Below are positions 20,922 through 31,313 of a DNA stretch of 64,000 bases, piece after piece. A program made the position numbers and the translations under genes. The notes beneath the pieces were generated by a model, which was not told the DNA's origin, ran no database searches, and was given only the letters and a program-made list of their open reading frames with translations. The stretch lies in NCBI GenBank assembly GCA_015056865.1, contig SVFM01000009.1, forward strand, positions 27,746 to 91,745. The letters are read 5' to 3'. Within the stretch, counting starts at the first letter, position 1. Every line of letters starts with the position of its first letter. The DNA is from Lachnospiraceae bacterium (lineage in GTDB: Bacteria; Bacillota; Clostridia; Lachnospirales; Lachnospiraceae).

Positions 20922-22711
20922 GATTTCTTTTGTTCTTCCCTTTCCCTGTTCTGCATCAGACATATGCTTCTGGGCGGCAGGATCATATCCTGCCCTTCCA
21001 CTGTAGCAACTGTCTCTACTGCCGCATCTGTAGCAACCACCATCTCCCAGCACTGACCCTTTGGCAGCCTGGGAAGAGACATCTTATACGCCTCCCAATA
21101 CATGTTGATGCCGATATAAAATAAAGTTTCCTCCATCTTGTCCGTCTCGGCATATTTTCCGCATAGCATGATACCTATCTGCCTACTGAAAGGCGTCATA
21201 TCCGGCTGCCAAGGGGAAATGCCATGATAGGACAGATCCGGATAACCACAGGACAGATAATCCATCATCCGCAGCTGACGTCTGCTGCGCAGAATGGGAT
21301 ACTCTCGGCGAAGCCTTGCCAGACTTCTCACAAAATCAAAAATCTCCTTGTTCTTCTCCAGTTGTTCCCAATTTAGCCAAGTAATTTCATTGTCTTGGCA
21401 GTATGGATTGTTGTTCCCTCCCTGAGAGTTGCCAAATTCATCACCCATAAAGATCAGGGGCGTGCCCTGAGAACAAAACAGCAACATCAATGCATTTTTG
21501 ATCTGTTTGAGCCGCAGTGCTGTCACACTCTTCTTTCTGCTCGAGCCCTCCGTGCCGCAGTTCCAACTGTAATTATAGTCACGTCCATCCCGATTATTCT
21601 CTTCGTTGGCTTCATTGTGCTTACGCTCATAAGAAACCAGATCCATCAAGGTAAAACCCTCGTAATTGGTCAGATAGTTCAGCTTTCCTGCCCATTCCGG
21701 CTGACTGCGCATCTGCTCTGCAGCTGCACCCATCATTCCTTCATCACCCTTTAAAAACTTGCGCATGATATGGCAAAACTCTTCCCCATAAATTCCCAGG
21801 CTTCGCTCTCCCTCTGTCCGTGCCTTTTCACGGATCCTCTGGGAAAAGGCATGATGCCAAAGTTTGATCCCACTGAAAATAGGATCTCCACTGATCAAAT
21901 CCATAGGTGTCTGATATCCCTTGATATGAAATCCATCCACGTGATATTCTTTCACCCAGAAACGCAGAACATCCAATACCTCCCACTGCTCCATTTCTGC
22001 CGGGAAATAAAACTGAAGCACTGCCTCCATACCCCTTTGATGCAGAGCCTTGACCAGGTCTTTCAACTCTGTCACACAGTTTCCTGTTGCTGCGTAGCTG
22101 CTCTTAGGCGCATAATAATAGCCTTTTGTATACCCCCAGTAATTCAACTTACCGGTCTCGGATACTTCATCAAACTCATATACCGGCTGAAATTCCAAGG
22201 TGGTCACTCCAAGTTCCTCTAAAAAAGGTATCTTCTCCATGACCGCCCTAAAAGTTCCTCCCTGCTTTATCTGGGATGAGGCATCCATGGTAAATCCCCT
22301 GACATGCATACAATAGACAAAGGCCTGTTCATAAGGAATCCGTGGATTCTGATCCCCCTCCCAATCATATGTCTGAGGGGTATACAGTGCTTTCCTGAGA
22401 TTGCCTGCATAAGCACTGCCATAGGCAAGATTGGCGTATTGCCTTGCACAGGGATCGCTGACTTCATTCTCTCCCTCATAAAATGTATACAAAAACTGTT
22501 CTGTCTCAATTCCAGAAACACACATCATCCGCACATTCCCAACCCTGCAGTCTGCAGGAAAAGGAATCCTGGAAAGTTCTCTGCCATCCTCTATTCCATA
22601 CAGGATCACGCCGCAGTCCCTTTCCTTACTGACAAAAACAAACTGGATTTCCTTCCCTTTGGCACTGACGCCCAAAGGACCGATATTCCCCATCACTGTT
22701 TTAACTTTCAT
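20918..22711 (-). CDS. GH13 glycogen debranching (isoamylase/GlgX-type) enzyme
   Basis: 597 aa; VTTLEFQPVYEF, GFHIKGYQT, FMGDEFGNSQGGNNNPYCQDNEITWLNW typical of GlgX/isoamylase. Confidence 0.85.
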   Translation of the reverse strand: MKVKTVMGNIGPLGVSAKGKEIQFVFVSKERDCGVILYGIEDGRELSRIPFPADCRVGNVRMMCVSGIETEQFLYTFYEGENEVSDPCARQYANLAYGSAYAGNLRKALYTPQTYDWEGDQNPRIPYEQAFVYCMHVRGFTMDASSQIKQGGTFRAVMEKIPFLEELGVTTLEFQPVYEFDEVSETGKLNYWGYTKGYYYAPKSSYAATGNCVTELKDLVKALHQRGMEAVLQFYFPAEMEQWEVLDVLRFWVKEYHVDGFHIKGYQTPMDLISGDPIFSGIKLWHHAFSQRIREKARTEGERSLGIYGEEFCHIMRKFLKGDEGMMGAAAEQMRSQPEWAGKLNYLTNYEGFTLMDLVSYERKHNEANEENNRDGRDYNYSWNCGTEGSSRKKSVTALRLKQIKNALMLLFCSQGTPLIFMGDEFGNSQGGNNNPYCQDNEITWLNWEQLEKNKEIFDFVRSLARLRREYPILRSRRQLRMMDYLSCGYPDLSYHGISPWQPDMTPFSRQIGIMLCGKYAETDKMEETLFYIGINMYWEAYKMSLPRLPKGQCWEMVVATDAAVETVATVEGQDMILPPRSICLMQNREREEQKKS

Positions 22712-22815
22712 GAAATACCCCTTTAATCTATTTATTTTTATATTATACCATTGCTATCTGAATCAGGAAAGGATATAATGTAAAAAAAGCCAAATTTGAC
22801 AGGCTATGGAAAGGT

Positions 22816-23145
22816 ATGGTAACCGATATGAGTGATAATCATTACGCAGAAGAAGAAATGACCGTTGAATTAGAGCTGGAGGACGGTGAAAAGGTAACTT
22901 GTGCAGTCATCACCATTCTGACAGTACAGGAGAAAGATTATATCGCCCTGCTTCCACTGGATGAGAATGGCGAAAATAACGATGGGGAAGTTTGGTTTTA
23001 TGGCTACTCAGAGGACGAAAACGATCCCAATGTGGAGCCTGAATTATCCTTTATCGAGGATGACGAGGAATATGAAGCTGTGGCAGACGCCTTCGACGAA
23101 TTCCTGGACAATGCTGAATTTGACGAATTGGTTGAGGAAGAATGA
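22816..23145 (+). CDS. DUF1292 domain protein
   Basis: Very acidic 109 aa; VELELEDGEKVTCAVITILTVQEKDYIALLPLDE...[10 protein letters not shown]. Confidence 0.85.
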   Translation: MVTDMSDNHYAEEEMTVELELEDGEKVTCAVITILTVQEKDYIALLPLDENGENNDGEVWFYGYSEDENDPNVEPELSFIEDDEEYEAVADAFDEFLDNAEFDELVEEE

Positions 23146-24929
23146 TCCGACACCAACAGCGGGTTTAAAAATTCTGATGGAAATCTTGGATACTCTTTGG
23201 TACCGGTCAGGTACAGGATGTCCAGGATTTTTTTTGCTCTTGTCATGGCTACATACAACAGCCTGCGCTCCTCTTCCAGAGCCTGCTTTCCTCTGGTGCG
23301 CCTTCCCGGGATAATGCCCTGGTTTACATCCATCAGGCAGACATAAGTAAATTCCAGCCCTTTTGCACTGTGCATGGTTAAAATCTGCACACCGTCTTTT
23401 TCTTCTTTTCCATCATTATTATCTTCCCAAATTCTGATATGTCTTTCGATAGACTGTAGCCAGCCTCTTATCCCTTTGCTACACCTGCTCTGTTCTTGAA
23501 ACTCCTCCAGCATTTCCTGCCACTCAATCCAAAGACTATCTGCTTTTTGAGGATCTGCGTCACTTTTTTCCAAAGCAATCCTTTTTAGCTCCTCATCATA
23601 ACCCAATTGTTTTCTGATATAATGAATCACTGCATAAGGTGCCATTTTTCGCAGCATCTGCCTAACCCGCTCCCGACCTTGTAATCTTCTCCAAAGTGCC
23701 GGACAAAGTGCATCTTCCCGGGAAATATAATGCAGACAGTTCCTTAGTTGCTGCAGTACAAAATGTTCATATCTGCTCCTTGCTTTTTCCCGCACATAAC
23801 ATGGTATCTCTTTGTCATGAAGAACCTGGGCCAGAATCTCTGCATCCCGATTGGTCCGTGTGATCACAGCCATATCTGCATAAGAAATAGTATCCTGCAA
23901 CTGCACTATTCTATTCGTCAAATAGTTCTGCTCATTTTCTCTTTTTTCAAACCCGATGCAACGGACCGGTTCTCCATCCTCTGCGCAAGTGTAGATCTCC
24001 TTGGTACACCGTTCCTTATTTTGTCGGATCACCTTCAAGGCTGCATTTAATATATTTCCTGTATTGCGATAATTCTGATCCAACCGATAAACCACTGCAC
24101 CGGGATAGCGTTTTGTAAAATCTCGCATAATGTCCGGTGCACTGCCCCGAAATCCATAGATGGCCTGATCATCATCTCCCACTGCCAAAATCTCCGCCCT
24201 CTGCCCAGCCAACATATGAATGGCCAGGTCCTGCATCTCATTGGTATCCTGATACTCATCTATAAGAATATAGCGATAACGGCCTTGAAGATCTTTTAAG
24301 ACTTGCTCCTTACTGCGAAACAGTTCTATACAAAGACTTGCCATATCATCAAAATCCAGCTTTTTGTCCGCTCCAATGCGCTCCTGATATAATTCAAAAA
24401 TCTGTCGGAATACCTCCTCAGATAACTCCGGCGGCAGCATGCCGAACACATCCCTTGCAGGACTGTTTTTGTATACACCAAATAAATGCAGCAATCGATT
24501 GATCCACTCCTTCTGACTATCAGGGCCGCTTTCACCCTGTATAATACCGGACAGCAAGGCAGTTTCTTCCAATATTTCCTGCAAATACCATATTTTTTCT
24601 TTTGTAGATAAAATGGAACTTTGATTATACGACCCGTACTCTTGTAAGATTTGATAGAAAATGGCATGAAATGTTCCGAAACGAACGGGCAGAAGCTTTC
24701 CTCCCAGAGCCTCTATAAAACGCTGCTGCATAGATAAAGCCGCCGCTTTTGTAAAAGTGATGACAAGAATCGATGCAGGATCCGCCCGGCATTCCTCCAG
24801 TAAATAGCGGATCCTGTTTACGATCAAAAATGTTTTACCGCTTCCGGGAGCGGCAAGAACCAGTGCTGGGCCACCGGGATGGCACACTGCCCTTGCCTGC
24901 TGCAGATTTAAGGCAGAAACATCAAACAT
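23004..24929 (-). CDS. UvrD/REP-family ATP-dependent DNA helicase
   Basis: [88 protein letters not shown]. Start MFDVSALN overlaps the gltX stop. Confidence 0.9.
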   Translation of the reverse strand: MFDVSALNLQQARAVCHPGGPALVLAAPGSGKTFLIVNRIRYLLEECRADPASILVITFTKAAALSMQQRFIEALGGKLLPVRFGTFHAIFYQILQEYGSYNQSSILSTKEKIWYLQEILEETALLSGIIQGESGPDSQKEWINRLLHLFGVYKNSPARDVFGMLPPELSEEVFRQIFELYQERIGADKKLDFDDMASLCIELFRSKEQVLKDLQGRYRYILIDEYQDTNEMQDLAIHMLAGQRAEILAVGDDDQAIYGFRGSAPDIMRDFTKRYPGAVVYRLDQNYRNTGNILNAALKVIRQNKERCTKEIYTCAEDGEPVRCIGFEKRENEQNYLTNRIVQLQDTISYADMAVITRTNRDAEILAQVLHDKEIPCYVREKARSRYEHFVLQQLRNCLHYISREDALCPALWRRLQGRERVRQMLRKMAPYAVIHYIRKQLGYDEELKRIALEKSDADPQKADSLWIEWQEMLEEFQEQSRCSKGIRGWLQSIERHIRIWEDNNDGKEEKDGVQILTMHSAKGLEFTYVCLMDVNQGIIPGRRTRGKQALEEERRLLYVAMTRAKKILDILYLTGTKEYPRFPSEFLNPLLVSDHSSSTNSSNSALSRNSSKASATASYSSSSSIKDNSGSTLGSFSSSE

Positions 24930-26379
24930 TCTGCAGTTTCTCGATCCCCTTGCGGATGCGGGCAAGGGACTCCTCCTTGCCAAGGATCTCCATGATCTCT
25001 GTGGCACCGGCAGGTGTCATCTGCTTGCCGGAAACCGCGGTTCTCACAGGCCACATCACATAACCGTTCTTACAGCCCTTCTCCTCCACATACTTAGAAA
25101 GGGCCCCATACAGTCCATCATTGCTGTAATCCTCCTGGGCTTCCAGGATGGGCAGAAGGTCCGTCAATACCTGAAGAGAGGATGCACTGTCAGTCTTCAT
25201 CTTCTTATGCGTGTACATGGCAACATCGTATTCCGGCAGCTGCTCAAAGAAGTCCACCTGACCTGCAATGTCAGGGAAAACCTCAATACGGGTCTTTACC
25301 ATGGCTGCGATCTTCTTCAGATCAAAATCCTTGGTCAGAGACTGTTTCAGATAAGGCTCTGCCATTTCATAGAACTTATCAAACTCCATGGCTTTCAGAT
25401 ATTCACCATTCATCCACTTCAGCTTTACTATATCAAATACTGCTGGTGATTTGCTGATCCTTCTGTAATCAAACTCCTTGATCAGCTCATCCAGTGTAAA
25501 GATTTCCCGATTGTCCTCCGGACTCCAGCCCAAAAGTGCAATATAGTTTACAATGGCCTCCGTCACAAAGCCTTGCTCCAGCAAATCCTCAAAGGAAGAA
25601 TGGCCGCTTCTCTTGCTCAGCTTCTTGTGATTTTCATCTGTGATCAAAGGAAGATGCACATACACCGGCACTTCCCAACCAAAGGCCTCATACAACCTCA
25701 CATATTTGGGTGAGGAAGAAAGGTACTCATTTCCTCTGACCACATGCGTGATGTTCATAGTGTGATCATCCACCACGTTGGCAAAATTGTAAGTAGGATA
25801 GCCGTCAGATTTTATCAGGATCATATCATCCAATTCGCTGTTGTTTACCGTAATATCCCCATACAGCTCATCATGGAATGTGGTAGTCCCCTCCTGGGGA
25901 TTGTTCTGACGAATTACAAAAGGTTTGCCGGCGGCCAGATTGGCCTCCACTTCCTCCTTGGAAAGAGACAGACAATGCTTATCGTAGATCATGATCTCCT
26001 TGCCTTCTACGATCTCTGTCTTCAAAGAAGCCAGTCTTTCTTTGTCACAGAAGCAATAATATGCTTCTCCCTTTTCGATCAACTCCTTGGCGTATTTCAT
26101 ATAAATGCCTGTCTTCATACGCTCACTCTGCACGTAGGGACCGTAACCGCCGTCCTTATCCGGACCCTCATCATGGATCAAGCCTGTCTTTTCCATGGTG
26201 CGATAAATGATCTCTGTGGCACCTTCCACAAAACGTTCCTGATCTGTATCCTCTATTCGAAGCATAAAATCTCCGCCATCATGTTTCGCAATCAAAAACT
26301 CATACAATGCGGAACGCAGATTTCCCACATGCATTCTTCCTGTAGGGCTGGGCGCGTATCTTGTCCTAATTTTTGTCAT
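24922..26379 (-). CDS. gltX: Glutamyl-tRNA synthetase
   Basis: 485 aa; [20 protein letters not shown] (HIGH), KLSKRSGH (KMSKS-like). Confidence 0.96.
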   Translation of the reverse strand: MTKIRTRYAPSPTGRMHVGNLRSALYEFLIAKHDGGDFMLRIEDTDQERFVEGATEIIYRTMEKTGLIHDEGPDKDGGYGPYVQSERMKTGIYMKYAKELIEKGEAYYCFCDKERLASLKTEIVEGKEIMIYDKHCLSLSKEEVEANLAAGKPFVIRQNNPQEGTTTFHDELYGDITVNNSELDDMILIKSDGYPTYNFANVVDDHTMNITHVVRGNEYLSSSPKYVRLYEAFGWEVPVYVHLPLITDENHKKLSKRSGHSSFEDLLEQGFVTEAIVNYIALLGWSPEDNREIFTLDELIKEFDYRRISKSPAVFDIVKLKWMNGEYLKAMEFDKFYEMAEPYLKQSLTKDFDLKKIAAMVKTRIEVFPDIAGQVDFFEQLPEYDVAMYTHKKMKTDSASSLQVLTDLLPILEAQEDYSNDGLYGALSKYVEEKGCKNGYVMWPVRTAVSGKQMTPAGATEIMEILGKEESLARIRKGIEKLQNV

Positions 26380-26466
26380 ACTATGTTCTCCCTCCTGGCA
26401 GTCACTGCCGGTTTCATATCTCTATACATTTTATAAGCTTTCTTGACAAACTGCAAGCAAAACATT

Positions 26467-26494
26467 CACAGCTTTTTATGTTTATCATACATTA
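26467..26494 (+). promoter_or_regulatory. Candidate SigK/SigE-type promoter for the cotJ operon
   Basis: CATACATTA at 26486..26494 matches the SigK -10 (CATAnnnTA) and SigE -10 (CATACA-T); an AC dinucleotide lies 16 nt upstream. Confidence 0.5.
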
Positions 26495-26530
26495 TTATTA
26501 ATTCAACGCGGAATTTATGAAAGGATTTTT

Positions 26531-26701
26531 ATGCAGGACTACAGTTTTGATGAGTATTTTGAACGATTCTCTCTTGCCATGGCCTATGTTCCCTGGCAAC
26601 ACCTGACCACCATCTATGAAAACCTGGAAGAAGCCTACAAGCGCGGCACAATCTTTCCCGAGTTAGACAAACCTTTTACAGGAAGGAGATGCGTAGAATG
26701 A
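26531..26701 (+). CDS. cotJA: Spore coat associated protein CotJA
   Basis: 56 aa MQDYSFDEYFERFSLAMAYVPWQHLTTIYENLEEAYKRGTIFPELDKPFTGRRCVE (absent from the supplied ORF track); stop overlaps the cotJB start (ATGA). Confidence 0.9.
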   Translation: MQDYSFDEYFERFSLAMAYVPWQHLTTIYENLEEAYKRGTIFPELDKPFTGRRCVE

Positions 26702-26964
26702 GACAGATACAGGGAAACGAGCATTCACGTATGTTAAAAGATATTGGTATTATCAGTTTTGTTCTGGTGGAGTTGACCCAGTATCTGGATACACATCCCT
26801 ATGATAAGCAGGCCATGGAATATTTCAATCATTACGCTCGCATTGAAAAACAGATGAAGCAAGAATTTGCTTCCAGATATTATCCCTTAAATGCCGCTCT
26901 CTCCCAGGACCAGAAGGAATGGAACTGGGCTTTGGCGCCGATGCCCTGGGAAGGAGGATGTTAA
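26698..26964 (+). CDS. cotJB: Spore coat protein CotJB
   Basis: MRQIQGNEHSRMLKDIGIISFVLVELTQYLDTHPYDKQAMEYFNHYARIEKQMKQEF...WNWALAPMPWEGGC. Confidence 0.92.
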   Translation: MRQIQGNEHSRMLKDIGIISFVLVELTQYLDTHPYDKQAMEYFNHYARIEKQMKQEFASRYYPLNAALSQDQKEWNWALAPMPWEGGC

Positions 26965-26967
26965 GTT

Positions 26968-27432
26968 ATGTGGAATTATGAAAGAAGATTACAGTTTCCG
27001 GTAAATATCAAAGAACCCAATGCAAAGTTAGCACAGGTTATCATCAGTCAGTTTGGCGGTCCCGATGGGGAACTGGCAGCAAGCCAGAGATACTTATCTC
27101 AAAGATATGCCACTCCCTATCGTGAAGTTGCAGGTATCCTGACAGATATCGGTACGGAAGAGCTTGCTCACATGGAAATGGTATCCGCCATCGTCCACCA
27201 GCTGACCAGAAACCTCTCCATGGAAGAAATCGAAAAGAGCGGCTTTAACAAATACTATGTGGATCACACCCTGGGTCTGTGGCCTCAGGCCGCCGGCGGT
27301 GTTCCTTTCAACGCCTGCTTCTTCCAGTCCAAGGGGGACGTGATCACTGATCTGTTTGAGGATATGGCAGCAGATGCCACGACCACCAAAGAACAACCTA
27401 CTATTTCGAGGAGCCAAAAACCCTTGATATGA
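26968..27432 (+). CDS. cotJC: CotJC (Mn-catalase-like) 5' segment, interrupted by a mobile element; native sequence ends at about 27374, the rest reads into the element
   Basis: MWNYERRLQFPVNIKEPNAKLAQVIISQFGGPDGELAASQRYLSQRYATPYREVAGILTDIGTEELAHMEM...KGDVITDLFEDMAA is CotJC; the following DATTTKEQPTISRSQKPLI is not. The C-terminal part is at 39657..39881. Confidence 0.93.
   Translation: MWNYERRLQFPVNIKEPNAKLAQVIISQFGGPDGELAASQRYLSQRYATPYREVAGILTDIGTEELAHMEMVSAIVHQLTRNLSMEEIEKSGFNKYYVDHTLGLWPQAAGGVPFNACFFQSKGDVITDLFEDMAADATTTKEQPTISRSQKPLI
27367..27374. repeat. Left attachment-site core (attL) GCAGCAGA
   Basis: gaggatatg-GCAGCAGA-tgccacgacc, the point where CotJC homology ends. Confidence 0.8.
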
Positions 27433-27443
27433 CTGGGTTTTTG
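27415..27443. repeat. 9-bp perfect inverted repeat just inside the element's left end
   Basis: CAAAAACCC-ttgatatgact-GGGTTTTTG. Confidence 0.6.
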
Positions 27444-27561
27444 CCACTTTGAAGGTTTTCGCAAAAATGACATACCTGCAATCACATAAGAACAACTTGA
27501 CCCTATTTTACACTAATTTTTACAAAATTCACGATAGGACAAGCTGTTTCCGAGAACAATT

Positions 27562-27613
27562 AAATCGGTGTTCGTCATTCCTCTTGCAGGAATAAATGAA
27601 CACCGATTTTGTG
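27562..27613. terminator. Nested-hairpin terminator at the end of the element's minus-strand cargo operon
   Basis: AAATCGGTGTTC...GAACACCGATTT, 12-bp perfect arms; the loop contains attcct/aggaat. Confidence 0.7.
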
Positions 27614-27645
27614 TTTGGTTTCATTGTCACAGCGTGATTTGCCTG

Positions 27646-28182
27646 TTATTTTTTACTCCAAAATGTCAAATACATTTGTGCAACTGATTCCAATAACACC
27701 GAAAAAATGTGGACGATAAAGAAAATACATATTGCCAAAATATATTTAAGCATCTGAATCGGAAGAATTGTGTATAAGAGTCCAACACCAATGAGCAATA
27801 CTAAATAAACCACTTCTACTATTGTGTTATATGCAATGTTGGAAAGTAACACCTGAAATAATGAAAGTTGCTTATTATTTACTGCTCTATAGTCTTTTTC
27901 ATTTGATGTTGTGCCTTTAAGACTTTCGATATTCTTGTTGTCTGCAGATACTAATATCGTAATTATGGCAACAGAAAATGATATTAATATTGCCACGATA
28001 CTTATTTGTGTATCTACAAATCCGCTAAATGTTTGCAGCACTTGCTCTGAATCCCCTATGTTGAAAAGAAGCGTTATCATTAGTGCCACAAACGCAGCTA
28101 TTAACGGAAACAGAAATTTCTTATACAGCTTTCTTCTTGAACCAAAGTAATCTTTTACTGGAACAAAAATGATCGTTTTCAT
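27646..28182 (-). CDS. Hypothetical membrane protein, about 4 TM
   Basis: 178 aa with four hydrophobic stretches (LFPLIAAFVALMITLLF, ISIVAILISFSVAIITILV, VVYLVLLIGVGLLYTIL, YILAICIFFIVHIFSVLL); 4-nt overlap with the upstream ORF. Confidence 0.75.
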   Translation of the reverse strand: MKTIIFVPVKDYFGSRRKLYKKFLFPLIAAFVALMITLLFNIGDSEQVLQTFSGFVDTQISIVAILISFSVAIITILVSADNKNIESLKGTTSNEKDYRAVNNKQLSLFQVLLSNIAYNTIVEVVYLVLLIGVGLLYTILPIQMLKYILAICIFFIVHIFSVLLESVAQMYLTFWSKK

Positions 28183-29105
28183 CTGCTTCCCCTCGTTTCG
28201 TTAATAAACTCTTGCGCCTTATCAAAGAAGTCCTCGCTTTCCACTTCATTAGTAAGGGAAACTGCATTCACGGAGATGTAGTGCTTCATTTTAATCAAGT
28301 CGGTATCTACATCCATAGGACCCCCAACTTTATTTGTTCCTACAGCAATAATACGCTTAATTTTATTATTGCTCTGCATATCATTATAATATGCATTGAT
28401 AAGGTTTTCCGGCAGCTTTTTGGAACCCTTGGGCCTCTTTATCACAATCTCAACTTCGTCGGAGATTTCGTCTCTATCAGCAAAATCCATAAAATCATTC
28501 GGTATATCTGCTTTGCTGACAACCAACTTAAGGGAACGAATTGTCCGAGCTTTTTTGATGGTATGGATGAAGTCATCTCCCGGCATTATTTCGTAGGAAA
28601 TGCTGTAATGGTATTTATCATCCGTATCTTCATTGTAAGCCTCAAATTGTGCATTAAGATACTGGTTGATACATCCAATGGATATTCCGTAGTGATTGCT
28701 TTCATGAACCGCCAAAAATCTGTGTTGTCCTTTGGCAAGGCGAATACACAGGTGTGTTTTCTCTTCCTCTCCATCCTGTTGACGCTTCCGCGTGCCCAAT
28801 TCCTGCATCGTTTCAGTATCAATCTCGTTACGTACATGATTATACTTTGCAGACTTGAAGATTAGGTTATAATTACCGTCTTTCATGTCCTCATAGGAAT
28901 CAAGCCATACGACTTTTTCTGCGTTGGAAAATTTTTGGCTCCTCGCAACAAGATCCTTCTTCGTGATGTATGACAGCAATTTTGAAAAGGACGAAACAAT
29001 TTGTGCCATATCATATGAGGTTTGATCATCACTGCTTTTTTGTTTTGAGATAGATAAATAATAAAAATAAATGGGGACTGTTCGTTTATTCTCTGTGTCG
29101 CTCAT
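28179..29105 (-). CDS. Hypothetical cytosolic protein (308 aa), defence-island associated
   Basis: Well-formed ORF (MSDTENKRTVPIYFYYLSISKQ...) between the type III Res gene and the 4-TM protein gene. Confidence 0.7.
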   Translation of the reverse strand: MSDTENKRTVPIYFYYLSISKQKSSDDQTSYDMAQIVSSFSKLLSYITKKDLVARSQKFSNAEKVVWLDSYEDMKDGNYNLIFKSAKYNHVRNEIDTETMQELGTRKRQQDGEEEKTHLCIRLAKGQHRFLAVHESNHYGISIGCINQYLNAQFEAYNEDTDDKYHYSISYEIMPGDDFIHTIKKARTIRSLKLVVSKADIPNDFMDFADRDEISDEVEIVIKRPKGSKKLPENLINAYYNDMQSNNKIKRIIAVGTNKVGGPMDVDTDLIKMKHYISVNAVSLTNEVESEDFFDKAQEFINETRGSR

Positions 29106-29116
29106 CTCTTTCCTCC

Positions 29117-31312
29117 TTATAGAATATCTACAAGCAGTTTCCAACTGTCGATACTAATATCATCGGTATAGTTTTCTACACAAATACAAAGCTCACTGCT
29201 ATTCTTATCCTGTCGCACAATGCCACCTTGCAAGTTGTATTTGTTGCAGTATCGTTTGAGTACATCGAACTTCTTGCCCGTGAACTTATCAATGTCTTCA
29301 CTATCACCCGTTTTTGAGAAGCCACCCTTTGTTTCAACTACCCACACAGTTCCATCTGTGGTGCTGACAATATAGTCCGGATAAAAAGATTTCTGCTTTC
29401 CAAAGTTATCTTCATATACAATTGAAAAGTATTCCGCACCCTTATCGCCATTTTTGTAGAACCATGCTACATTGCTACTGGCTTGACAGTGTCTCTCAAA
29501 CAACTTTTCCGGCATAGAACGTTTCTCGGCAGAAGACAAATAACCTTTATAAACATTCTTTGTCATCTCAGCCTGAGACTTGGCAGACCCATCGTATGTA
29601 AACAACATTTCAAGAGGGAATGCTACCGGCTTTTCAGTAATCTGGTTTATCGGAAGATTGATTTGTGCATTTTCCGCTGCCATCGCATCACGAACATCTT
29701 CAATCAGCTTTCGCTTGTTGTTGATAACAAACGAATACATGTTGCGCACACCGATTGCCGTTAACTTTCCTTCGCATCTTAATCCTTCAAGAAATAGTTT
29801 ACGGAGAATCGTATTGATGCTGTTATAATCAAGATTAACCTTCAACCCAATTTCACCAACGCAATGATGGTATTCTCTACCATGCTTAGTAGTGTTCAAA
29901 GCTTCGTGAATTGCAATATCATTCAATTCCGAAAAATCTTCTTTGCCCAAAGTTACGACCGAACCAGATTTCGTATAATCAACAACATCTTGAGAAAAAG
30001 AAAAGCCGTTTGCTTCAAGAAGGATCTTGTTTTTGACCACATCATTGGTCGTGTGGTATTTATTTGCAAAATATTTGCTAATAACTTTTAAGGCAAGCTT
30101 TGCATCTCTCGGGAATGGCACATCTGTTTTGTATTCGCTTATAATTGTAAACTCACGGTGTTCGGGCTTAAGGAAAATTTTACACGCATCCAACGCATCT
30201 TTTCCCAGACTCAGTTTTACACTCTCGGTAAATTTCTCGTCCAGAGTGTACAAATAGCAGCAGTCAAGCAAATCGCACTCATAGTGCTTAGCTTCTGGCA
30301 TACGGCGAATTCTTCCGATTGTTTGAATTTCAAATGTTTCGCTCATATTATCACGGAGCTTAACAAGAATATGTGCCCTCGGGCAATCCCAGCCTGTTGC
30401 TACAGCTTGCTTGATAATTACTGCAATAGGAGTTGATGTCGGTTCGGATATGTCTTCAAGGTTTTCTTTCTTATCAGCAAGCCATACTGCAAGTTGACCA
30501 TTTTCATAAGTAATTCCCTTGGTTTCAAAATAGTCCTCAACTCGCTCTAACAAAGCATCATTTTTGTTGGGCAGCTGAACAATGATCAGCGGATTTACTT
30601 CCGATTTTCTCTGCAAAAACGCAGATTGTAATTCACGCTGTTTCGCAATTGCCTTATCAATCAAATATGTAATTTGGTCGTCTACGCTAATATGCTGTTC
30701 AAAGCTCTCGTTAATGACCAATAACTTTTTAATAAGTCCCTCTGCAATAACATCTTCCTCTGGGATCTCTATTAATAATGCGTTTTTATAGTTGTTAGGA
30801 GTCGCAGAACAACGAATTATTTTGTCAGAATGAAAAAGTTCGATAATGTCATCGGCCTTGATAGTATTATTCTGGTGAGACTCGTCTACAACGATTACAA
30901 ATGTTAAACCGCTGTTGTGTGCATTCTGGATATGCTCTATAAAATTAGTCCGCTCGCTATCTTTAAGCGCATTATTGCCCTTTTTAGTTAGTTTTTCCCA
31001 GTTAATAAAGCAAGCATCATTTTCTTCAAAACCAGAAGTCATAACATCAGAAAGAAGTTTTGTCTGGCTGCCGTAAATATAGCGATCCATTTTCTCCTTG
31101 CTTTGTACTTCAAGATCTCCCTTGCCAGGTGTAAGCCAAACAAAGACTGTATTTTTGTTGCCCTTGGAAAACTCATCCATAAAATGAGTAAGGATGATGG
31201 TTTTTCCACTTCCGGTACAGCTCTTCAATATGATATCTCTGTTTGGTTTAGTCATTGCATCCATCAAGTCAGAGATGGCATGTATTTGGAAATTTGCAAG
31301 TGTGATATTCAT
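29117..31312 (-). CDS. Type III restriction endonuclease Res subunit (DExH helicase + PD-(D/E)XK nuclease)
   Basis: ILKSCTGSGKTIILTHFM (Walker A), VIVVDESHQN (DExH), ATGWDCPRAHILVKLRD, QTIGRIRRMPEA, and C-terminal PDYIVSTTDGTVWVVETKGG. Confidence 0.9.
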   Translation of the reverse strand: MNITLANFQIHAISDLMDAMTKPNRDIILKSCTGSGKTIILTHFMDEFSKGNKNTVFVWLTPGKGDLEVQSKEKMDRYIYGSQTKLLSDVMTSGFEENDACFINWEKLTKKGNNALKDSERTNFIEHIQNAHNSGLTFVIVVDESHQNNTIKADDIIELFHSDKIIRCSATPNNYKNALLIEIPEEDVIAEGLIKKLLVINESFEQHISVDDQITYLIDKAIAKQRELQSAFLQRKSEVNPLIIVQLPNKNDALLERVEDYFETKGITYENGQLAVWLADKKENLEDISEPTSTPIAVIIKQAVATGWDCPRAHILVKLRDNMSETFEIQTIGRIRRMPEAKHYECDLLDCCYLYTLDEKFTESVKLSLGKDALDACKIFLKPEHREFTIISEYKTDVPFPRDAKLALKVISKYFANKYHTTNDVVKNKILLEANGFSFSQDVVDYTKSGSVVTLGKEDFSELNDIAIHEALNTTKHGREYHHCVGEIGLKVNLDYNSINTILRKLFLEGLRCEGKLTAIGVRNMYSFVINNKRKLIEDVRDAMAAENAQINLPINQITEKPVAFPLEMLFTYDGSAKSQAEMTKNVYKGYLSSAEKRSMPEKLFERHCQASSNVAWFYKNGDKGAEYFSIVYEDNFGKQKSFYPDYIVSTTDGTVWVVETKGGFSKTGDSEDIDKFTGKKFDVLKRYCNKYNLQGGIVRQDKNSSELCICVENYTDDISIDSWKLLVDIL

Positions 31313-31313
31313 A

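Noticed and set aside
27646-29105. Calling the two genes Kiwa (kwaA/kwaB)
   Set aside because: Only size and TM topology agree; no DUF4868 sequence match could be asserted, so it is kept as a hypothesis.
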